Part shown: positions 54,246 to 64,000 of the stretch, in pieces
Layout of the letters: each line of letters opens with the position of its first letter
Numbering within the stretch: the first letter of the stretch is position 1
Source: CADEED01 sp963711635
GTDB lineage: Bacteria > Pseudomonadota > Gammaproteobacteria > Steroidobacterales > Steroidobacteraceae
Assembly (NCBI GenBank): GCA_963711635.1
Contig: CAVQEZ010000019.1
Location: 1 to 64,000 of the forward strand
Length of the DNA stretch: 64,000 bases
Reading direction: 5' to 3'
Made by a program: the position numbers and the translations under genes
Notes under the pieces: model-generated
What the model was told of the DNA's origin: nothing
What the model saw: only the letters and a program-made list of their open reading frames with translations
Databases searched by the model: none

Positions 54246-54704
54246 CTAATCTAGGGGAATGTTACGTAAAAGAAAGAGCTCGTAGCCCACGAGCAGCACG
54301 TACATCGCCAGGATGGCATAGAGGATTACGCCCACGGCGCGGCCGAATACCTTGAGACGGGCGAACAGCGTCAGCACCACCACGCCCATGGCCGTGAGGC
54401 CCAGCTTCCAGCCGGCAAAGGAATGACCCGATCCGTCGACCAGCGGCGCCATGAACGGGTTGAGCTCCATCGCCCCGTGCGAGATCAAGGTGAGGGTCAG
54501 CAGCGCGTCTGCACTGCAAAGGAGCAGGATCAGGATTCCGACGGCCAGCCACTGCGGATGAAACCAGTCGGTCACCACCGCATGGCGTTCGGTTCTGCGG
54601 CGCGGAGCCACTCGTCGCCGCAAGAAATTCCCGTGCCACAGCGCGCGGAGGACGGAACGGCGCCGCTCGATTCGCAGTCGTCGTTCGTGCATGGATGCTG
54701 ACAT
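54246..54704 (-). CDS. DUF5658 family membrane protein
   Basis: 152 residues: an Arg-rich N-terminus (HERRLRIERRRSVLRALWHG), then four hydrophobic helices (LAVGILILLLCSADALLTLT; LGLTAMGVVVLTLFARLKVF; AVGVILYAILAMYVLLVGYE) with the conserved DALLTLTLISHGAMELNPFM motif of DUF5658. Function unknown. Lies between sucA and the receptor gene, same strand. Confidence 0.8.
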   Translation of the reverse strand: MSASMHERRLRIERRRSVLRALWHGNFLRRRVAPRRRTERHAVVTDWFHPQWLAVGILILLLCSADALLTLTLISHGAMELNPFMAPLVDGSGHSFAGWKLGLTAMGVVVLTLFARLKVFGRAVGVILYAILAMYVLLVGYELFLLRNIPLD

Positions 54705-54787
54705 GTGCGCCGCATTCTATGGGTGCGTCGACGTGCACGAATGCGGTCAAGTCGGATTTCTGTGTGAGCCAAGTCCCAAAGTGAAAC

Positions 54788-56722
54788 TCAAAACGTCCAG
54801 CGCGCCTCGGCGTAGACAGAGCGGCGAATCTCGCGCGCGGTGGGAACTGCGTACTCGTGGTGGCGCTCGTCGAGTAGATTGAAGCCGCTGATGGAGAATT
54901 CGAGCGAATCAGAGGCCCGCCAGGCCACGCGCGCGCCGAGTTCCTCGTACGAAGGGCTCTCTGGCTCGGGCAGGTTTCCGACATAACGCAGCATCGCGTC
55001 CACGGTCCAGCGGCCGAAGTCCATGGATGACTTGAGCGAGCCTTGCGAAGTCGGATCGTTGCCGGCCTGCTCGACGCTCCAGATAGCTGCGAAGCTCCGT
55101 CACTGAATCGCAGTCGCTTGTGCAGCGTCCGAAGGCCCGGCGACAGACGCCACCACGAAGTCACCTGCCAGTTCGCCCACAGCTCGACTCCGTAGGTGCT
55201 GCCTTCCATCAGGTTGGCCCAGCGCAGCGGCAGGAAACCGCCCACCGCGGGCTCGATGGTGCGCAGATCGTCGTACTCGTTGTAGAACGTGCTCAGTGAC
55301 CAGGAGATAGACGCATGCGGGCGGCTGCGATAGCCGAGCTCGAAGGCGTCGACGGTCTCGGGCTCGAAATCCGGATCGCCTTCGATGAACAGCGTCGTGC
55401 CGCCGGCCCACTCCTCGACATCCGTATCGAAAGGCGTCGGCGAGCGGATCGCGCGGGCCGCGGAGGCCCAGACCAGCGTGTCTTCGTCCGGCGCCCAGGC
55501 CAGGCGCAGATCCGGCAGCGTCGACCAGCCCGAGTACGAGTTCTCTTCGAACTTGATGCCCGCGGTGAGTTTGAGCTCACGGGTCAACGCGATGGTGTCC
55601 TGCACGAAGATGTTGGTGAGCTCCAGCGTGCGATGGTCAGGCACGAACGCGCAGCGTCTCGGTGTTGACGACGTCGTAGTCGTTGTAGCGACGCCCCAGG
55701 CCCCAGACGATGTGATGCCGTTCACCGGCATTCATCATCTGCTGGAAGTCGATGTCGTAGGTGTCGAGCTCGAGCCCGACACCGCTCGGTGGCTGACCGC
55801 GATCGGTGCTGTCGACATACACCTGCAGCCGCGTGCTGACGTGCTCACCGGCTTGCTCCCATCGGCCCAGCAGATCGTGCTGCTTGAAGCCGATGTCGCC
55901 GAACACGCCAACGTTTTCGGTGGCGTCCTGATAGTCGCCCTGGATGGTGAAGCGGTTGCGGTCGGTGGCCGAGCCCAGGTCCACACGAAAGCCCGCCTGC
56001 GCCTTGTGCCAGCGATCGCCGCCGCTCTGCCCGTTCTCGAGCTCGCTCGGACCGCGATCGAACCCCTTGGCGTACACCCGGAAAGCATCCCCGTCACCAA
56101 ACGAACCGCCGTAACGCGCGCTGACCGCGTTCTCCTGGTCGCCGGCGCTGGCGCGCAGCAGTCCGCCGGTGGTTTCCTGCGCGCTGCGCGTGATGATGTT
56201 GATGACGCCGTTCATGGCGTTCGCGCCCCACAGCGTGGCGCCGGGCCCGCTGATGACTTCGATGCGGTCGATGTCGTCCATGACCACGTCCAGCGCGTCA
56301 TACGCCACGCCGGAGAACAGCGGGTTGTAGACGCTGCGGCCGTCGATGAGGATCAGGATCTTGTTGGAGAAGTTCTGGTACTCCAGGTGGCTGCCGAAGC
56401 CGCGCGCGCCGATCTGGTACTCCTGCGCGTTGATCTGCTCCACCTGCAGATTCGGCGCCAGCCGCAGCGCCTCGGGAATGGACAGCACGCCCGAGCGGTG
56501 GATCTCCTCCTGGGTGATCACGTAGATGGACGCCGGGGCACTCGCCAGGGTCTGCGCGGACTTGGACACCGAAGTGACCTCGACGTTGCCCAGCTCCTCC
56601 AGCGACATGCGGCTGAGCTGCGTCAGCGGATCGCTGGCATCGGCGAGCATTTGGGCGGGCGCGGGCCCGCCGGCCGTGACTGCGACAATGGCCAGCGCGA
56701 TACGCTTCGCTGTTGGGATCAC
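54788..56722 (-). CDS. TonB-dependent outer-membrane receptor, frameshifted
   Basis: Outer-membrane receptor of about 640 residues: signal sequence, plug domain (LEELGNVEVTSVSKSAQTLA; ASIYVITQEEIHRSGVLSIP; LIDGRSVYNPLFSGVAYDAL; RIEVISGPGATLWGANAMNG; VINIITRSAQETTGG) and barrel strands ending NLLDERHHEYAVPTAREIRR and VYAEARWTF with a terminal Phe. Frame changes lie near 55640 and 55060; the middle part reads in a third frame (SPTPFDTDVEEWAGGTTLFI; ISWSLSTFYNEYDDLRTIEP). The start overlaps the YfiR-like gene (56719-56722). Substrate unknown; this subgroup often pairs with YfiR proteins. Confidence 0.87.
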
Positions 56723-57331
56723 TCGATGACTCCTGCGGCCTGGGGCCGGCGTTCGACGCGTGCTGCGACCGACAGCAGCGCCGAATCGATCTTGAGACGT
56801 GCGCGATCCGCCGCGATCAGCGAGATCTCGAAACGCACATTGCGACTGGCTTCGATGAAATTGATGATGCCGCCGGCATCCAGGCCACGCGCGTCATCGG
56901 TGACGATGAGAATCGGGCGCTCGACGGCCCTGGCGCGCAGCGAGCGCGAACGTGAGGACAGTTCCGGGCCGACATACAGGATGTGCACGCCGTCGAGGTC
57001 CGCTACGCGTGCGACCCGGCGCACCTCGACGGCCCGTCCGTGCACCTTCATGCGCGGCACCAGCTCGTCGAGTTGTTTGGCCACGTCCTCGGCGCCCGCC
57101 ACCGCGATCACGAACGGAGTGACGGGCGAGTCGGCGGGCCACTCGACGTATGAGGCGAAGCGATAGAGAAATGCGGCCTTGACCGCCTCGACGGAGAATG
57201 TTTGCGGCCCCTGCCGGCGATCCGCCGAGCAACATCGCGAGGGCGATCAGCAGTGCGCTGATCCTGCGCTTCGACAACTTGACGTTCCTCTTGTGTAGGA
57301 CGAAGCCGATTGCAGTGGACCGTATTTCCAA
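56719..57331 (-). CDS. YfiR-like periplasmic protein (DUF4154), frameshifted
   Basis: Periplasmic YfiR-family protein: signal peptide ISALLIALAMLLGGSPAGAA, then across a frame change near 57205 the family start (EAVKAAFLYRFASYVEWPAD), FVIAVAGAEDVAKQLDELVP, VHGRAVEVRRVARVADLDGV, HILYVGPELSSRSRSLRARA, ILIVTDDARGLDAGGIINFI and NVRFEISLIAADRARLKIDS. Start uncertain: ATG 57331, or TTG at about 57277, which has AGGAACG in front and begins LSKRRISALL. In Pseudomonas YfiR inhibits the CHASE8 protein YfiN; here a CHASE8 kinase is encoded divergently, so a similar pairing is likely. Confidence 0.85.
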
Positions 57332-57343
57332 ATTTTAGGCAAG

Positions 57344-59677
57344 ATGAGGGCCGTGAAGTCCGAGACTAATAACCCGCGCGATCAAAACGCCGGCCGCCTG
57401 TGGCGCGCGCTGGTGTCGATCCGTCACGCGCGCCGCAGCCTCGTCCGGCAAGCTGATGGTTGTAATGCTTACAACCACGGCGATCGCGCTGGCCGCCGCG
57501 GGCGCCGCGCTGCTGTTCACCGATCTTCGCGACAATCGCGCGGCCTGGGCCGCCGACCTCGGCACCGAGGCGGCCATCCTGTCGCTGGCAGTTCAACCCG
57601 CGCTGTCGTTCGACGATCGGGAGGGTGCGCAGCGAAATCTCAACGCATTGCAGGCGCGGGCCTCGATTCGCGCCGCCGCGCTGTATGGCGCCGATGGCAG
57701 GCTGTTCGCGCAGTACGTGCGGGCCGGCGAGTCATCGGCACCCACCCTGCTGCCGCCACTCGTCGCGGAGGCGCACATCGAAGGCGGCCGCGTCGAACTG
57801 ATGCGGCAGGTGGTCCAGGGCGGCGAGACGCTGGGCACTATCTACCTGCGCGCCCACTACGATGTCCGCGGGCGCGTGCGCGCCTATCTTTCGGTGCTGG
57901 GCGCCGTCATGGTCATCGGCCTGATCGCCGCCCTGCTCGCTTCGAGCTGGCTGCAGCGCGTCGTCAGCCAGCCGATGGAGTCCATGGCGAACGTGGCGCG
58001 GCAGATCGTCGAGGAGCGCGACTATTCGTTCCGCGCCGCCCGCACCACCAACGACGAGATCGGCGTGGTGGTCGACGCGTTCAACAACATGCTGGACGAG
58101 GTGCAGTCGCGCTCGCGCGCGCTCGAGACCAGCGAGAAGCTGTATCGCGCCATCGGCGAGTCGATCAATTACGGCGTCTGGGTCTCGGATGCCGACGGCC
58201 GCCCCATCTACATCAGCGATTCGTTCCTGAAGCTGATCGGCCTGACCATGGAACAGGCGGCCAACGGCGGCTGGGGCTCGGCGCTGCATCCGGACGACAT
58301 CGAAGACACCCTGCGCACCTGGAAGGAATGCGCCCGCATCGGAAACGTGTGGTACCGGGAGCACCGCATGCATGGGCTTCGACGGCCGCTATCACGCCAT
58401 CCTCGCGCAGGGCGTGCCCATCCGCGACGCGGCCGGGCACATCCAGCGCTGGGCCGGCATCAATCTCGACATCTCGCGGCTCAAGAACACCGAGCTCGCG
58501 CTGCTCGAGGCCGATCGACGCAAGGACGAGTTCCTCGCCACGCTGGCGCACGAGCTGCGCAATCCACTGGCGCCGATCCGCAATGCCGTGCGCATCCTCG
58601 ATTCGGACGCCGCCGACGATCGCCAGCGCAAGTGGGGCCGTGAAGTCATCTCGCGCCAGGTGCAGCGCATGTCGCTGCTGCTCGACGACCTGCTCGATGT
58701 GTCGCGCATCACGCGCGGCCAGCTCGAGCTCAAGAAGGACTATGTCGACCTCAAGTCGGTGGTCGGCGTGGCGGTGGAGACGGCGCGGCCGCTGCTGGAC
58801 GCCAAGCACCACCAGCTCACGGTCAATCTACCGAGCGACAACGTGCGGCTGGAGGCCGATCCGCTGCGGCTGTCGCAGGTCATCGGCAACCTGCTCACCA
58901 ATGCCGCCAAGTACACGGATCCCGAAGGCCGCATCGAGCTCGATGCGCGCCTGGAGAACGCCGAGCTGACGATCACCATCCGCGACAGCGGCATCGGGCT
59001 CACCGAAGAAGTGATGCCGGGACTGTTCACCATGTTCTCGCAGGTGAATTCGGCCATCGATCGCGCCGAGGGCGGCCTCGGCATCGGCCTGGCGCTGGTC
59101 AAAGGCCTGGTGGCACTGCACGGTGGGCGTGTCGAAGTTCGCAGCGCGGGCCTGGGCCGCGGCAGCGAGTTCATCGTGCACCTGCCTCACAAGGTGCTGG
59201 CGCCGGCCGACGCGGCGGTGGCGGAACCCGAACACGGCGCGGCCAATGCCAACGCCATTCGGCGCGGGCGCGTGCTGGTCGCCGACGACAATCGCGACGC
59301 GGCCGAGTCACTCGGCCTGGTGCTGCGGTTCATGGGCTACGAAGTCTCGATTGCGTACGGCGGCGCGGAGGCACTCGAGGTCGCGGCACGCGAGCGGCCG
59401 CGCGCCGCCATCATCGACATCGGCATGCCGGGCATGAGTGGGCACGAGGTCGCGCGCCGCATGCGGCTCGAAGCCTGGGGTCGCCACGCCATCCTGATCG
59501 CGCTCACCGGCTGGGGCCAGGACTCGGACAAACAAGCCGCGCGCGCCGCCGGCTTCGACGATCACCTCACCAAGCCGGTGGACCCGGACGACGTCGAGAG
59601 CAATGCTCAGCAAACTTCTGGACGATGACCCCGCGCAAAGCGGCGGTGGCGAAGTCAGCGGCGCCAGCCGCGCCTGA
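57344..59677 (+). CDS. CHASE8-HAMP-PAS hybrid histidine kinase, frameshifted
   Basis: Membrane hybrid kinase of about 775 residues: cytoplasmic start, TM1 (MVVMLTTTAIALAAAGAALL), a CHASE8 periplasmic domain (AAWAADLGTEAAILSLAVQP; YGADGRLFAQYVRAG), TM2 (YLSVLGAVMVIGLIAALLAS), HAMP, PAS (EKLYRAIGESINYGVWVSDA), HisKA (FLATLAHELRNPLAPIRNAV), ATPase (VIGNLLTNAAKYTDPEG; EGGLGIGLALVKGLVALHGG) and receiver (RVLVADDNRDAAESLGLVLR; AIIDIGMPGMSGHE with the acceptor Asp). Frame changes lie near 57450, 58370 and 59603; correcting the last gives an end SGGGEVSGASRA at 59677. Divergent from yfiR-like and receptor genes. Confidence 0.87.
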
Positions 59678-59728
59678 GCCAGGTGCCGCCCGGAACACAT
59701 ATATTAAGAATACGGCCGGCTCGGCCGC

Positions 59729-60585
59729 TCAGCCGCCGGTCTCGAACCCGGGATACAGCGTCATGCCCCCGTCGATGAACAGCGTGGTGCCGACCACGTA
59801 GTCGGTGAAGTCCGAGGCCAGCCACACCGCGGCCCGGCCGATCTCTTCGACTTCGCCGATGCGCTTGTACGGTACGAGCTTCATCAACTCGGCGTAGGCC
59901 TCTTTCGTGCCCCAGGCTGCTTCGTTGATGGGCGTGCGGATGGCGCCCGGCGCAATCGAGTTCACGCGAATGCGTTTCTCGGCGACTTCCTGCGCGAGGC
60001 TCTTCATCAGCAGCATCAGCCCGCCTTTCGAGGCGGCGTAATTCACGTGACCGGCCCAGGGAATGACTTCGTGCACCGAACTGGTGAAGATGATCTTTCC
60101 GGCCGCCACGGAAATGTCGGGACGCACCCCGCGGCGCAGGAATTCGCGCACCGCCTCGCGTGCACACAGGAATGCGCCGCGCAGATTGACGTTCATCACC
60201 GCATCCCATTGCGCCGTGGTCATCTCGTGAAAAGGAGCATTGCGTTCCATGCCCGCATTGCTGACGAGAATGTCCACGGTGCCGAACTCGCGCACGGCCG
60301 CCGCGAACATGGCCCGCACCTGGGCCTCATCGGCGACGTCGGCTTGCGCGATCATCGCGCGCCGGCCACCGCGACGGATTTCGTCCGCGACCTTCTCGGC
60401 TTCCTCGGGCTTGACTACATAGTTCACGACCACATCAGCGCCGGCGCGTCCCAGCGCGTTGGCGATCGCGCGGCCGATGCCGGAGTTGGCGCCGGTCACC
60501 AGCGCCACCTGACCCTTCAGCAGGGTGAGCGCCTGGACGGCCGGCACCACCGGCTCAGGAAGATTCTTGTCCTTGTAGTAGGTAT

Positions 60586-60589
<4 letters not shown>
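59729..60589 (-). CDS. SDR-family oxidoreductase (glucose 1-dehydrogenase-like)
   Basis: 286-residue classical short-chain dehydrogenase: cofactor site GQVALVTGANSGIGRAIANA, DILVSNAGMERNAPFHEM (NAG motif), catalytic Ser in KIIFTSSVHEVIPWAG, YxxxK in HVNYAASKGGLMLLMKS, and PGAIRTPIN. ERNAPFHEM and the SSVHE patch resemble bacterial glucose 1-dehydrogenases. Its ATG probably overlaps the stop of the glucosidase gene (60586-60589), so glucose released by that enzyme could be its substrate. The frame is open upstream through glucosidase sequence; this is not a natural fusion. Confidence 0.9.
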
Positions 60590-63374
<2,785 letters not shown>

Positions 63375-63436
63375 GAGGCCAATAGGATGGAGCAGGAAGC
63401 GCCCCACCGATGTACGTCGTAGGTCGTATCGGGGCC

Positions 63437-64000
63437 TTAGCCCAGCTCGCTCGGCGTGGGCTGCCGCAGGCCCTCGGCAATCATGCGCAGCAGATGCGCC
63501 GGCTCCACCGGCTTCGTCAGGTGCCCGTCGAAGCCCGAACGCAGCGCGGCGTGCCGGTCTTCCTCGCGGCCATGGCCGGTGAGTGCCACCAGGCGGGGCC
63601 GCTGCGACACATTCGCAAAGCGCGCGCGAATGGCATGCGCCACCATGAAACCATCCATGCGCGGCAATCCGATGTCGAGCAGCACCACGTCGGCGCGGAA
63701 CTCGTCGAGCTTCGACAGCGCGCTCGCGCCGTCGTGCACCACTTCGACTTCGTGATCGTCGAGTCGCAGCAGCTCGCGCAGCGACTCGGCGGAGTCGCGG
63801 CTGTCTTCGACCACCAGCACGCGCCGCTTCTGCACGGTTCGTGAAATGCGGCCCGCCTTGTCGGGCACCGCGACCGGCATGGCCGCGACGCGTGGCAACC
63901 GCACGCGAAACTCGCTGCCCTTGCCCAGCCCTTCACTGCGCACCTCGACATGGCCGCCGTGCATTTCGACCAGGTGCTTGACGACGGTCAGCCCGATGCC
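63437..64000 (-). CDS. Hybrid histidine kinase, C-terminal part (cut by window end)
   Basis: The 5' end lies outside the window. What remains: the end of an ATPase domain (GIGLTVVKHLVEMHGGHVEV; GLGKGSEFRVRLP) and a full receiver domain (RVLVVEDSRDSAESLRELLR; ADVVLLDIGLPRMDGFMVAH with the phospho-acceptor Asp; RLVALTGHGREEDRHAALRS; GFDGHLTKPVEPAHLLRMI). Similar in layout to the kinase at 57344-59677. Sensor part unknown. Confidence 0.9.
   Translation of the reverse strand, partial: GIGLTVVKHLVEMHGGHVEVRSEGLGKGSEFRVRLPRVAAMPVAVPDKAGRISRTVQKRRVLVVEDSRDSAESLRELLRLDDHEVEVVHDGASALSKLDEFRADVVLLDIGLPRMDGFMVAHAIRARFANVSQRPRLVALTGHGREEDRHAALRSGFDGHLTKPVEPAHLLRMIAEGLRQPTPSELG

Overview
The window is a GC-rich stretch of a Gammaproteobacterium. 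The best clue is the unbroken minus-strand series ruvC-ruvA-ruvB-ybgC-tolQ-tolR-tolA-tolB-pal-cpoB-queE-queC followed by a tRNA-Lys gene, an order conserved in that class. A member of the Steroidobacteraceae/Nevskiales or a relative is my guess from general flavour (many TonB and DUF4142 proteins, hybrid kinases); nothing in the window proves it.

Layout. (1) 35-13198, minus strand: an exopolysaccharide locus with a Wzy/WaaL-like polymerase or ligase, a WcaJ-type initiating phosphoglycosyl transferase, a secreted parallel beta-helix (polysaccharide-lyase-like) protein, an Ig/FN3 lipoprotein, an AlgD-like nucleotide-sugar dehydrogenase, a CpsD-type kinase, a Wzz-type chain-length protein, an outer-membrane barrel, a Wza-type export protein, a GT4 glycosyltransferase and a GNAT protein. 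(2) 13386-16943: a large hybrid histidine kinase. (3) 16942-17776: a composite palindromic repeat element with no gene. (4) 17774-27328: an envelope/stress region (DUF4142 proteins, DUF883, MscS channel, DUF421, GlsB/YeaQ, CsbD, DUF4398 and OmpA lipoproteins, a PspF-like sigma-54 activator, a Na+/H+ antiporter, an EF-hand protein). (5) 27458-33504: DUF6624, a sugar MFS transporter, a histidine kinase, a DUF1080 protein and a second EF-hand protein. (6) 33710-42429: tRNA-Lys, queCE, tol-pal and ruvABC. (7) 42587-48544: relA, a short palindromic repeat, a receiver-TonB fusion, a serine hydrolase and a small TonB-like protein. (8) 48549-54153: lpd, sucB, sucA. (9) 54246-64000: DUF5658, a TonB-dependent receptor with a YfiR-like protein, divergent from a CHASE8 hybrid kinase, then an SDR dehydrogenase, an MGH1-like glucosidase and a truncated hybrid kinase.

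Most notable: both small EF-hand genes (27050 and 33504) sit the same distance downstream of good sigma-54 (-24/-12) promoters, and a receiver-less sigma-54 activator is encoded nearby. The palindromic repeats at 16942-17776 contain two inverted copies whose 16-bp terminal arms differ at four positions, each compensated in the partner arm. An inner-membrane protein fuses a receiver domain lacking its phospho-acceptor Asp to a TonB C-terminal domain.

Caution: many genes at 1-13 kb, 19-29 kb and 54.8-63.4 kb are interrupted by single-base frame changes, while long stretches between them are intact. This looks like sequence error in poorly polished segments rather than gene decay. I give whole-gene extents and state where frames break.
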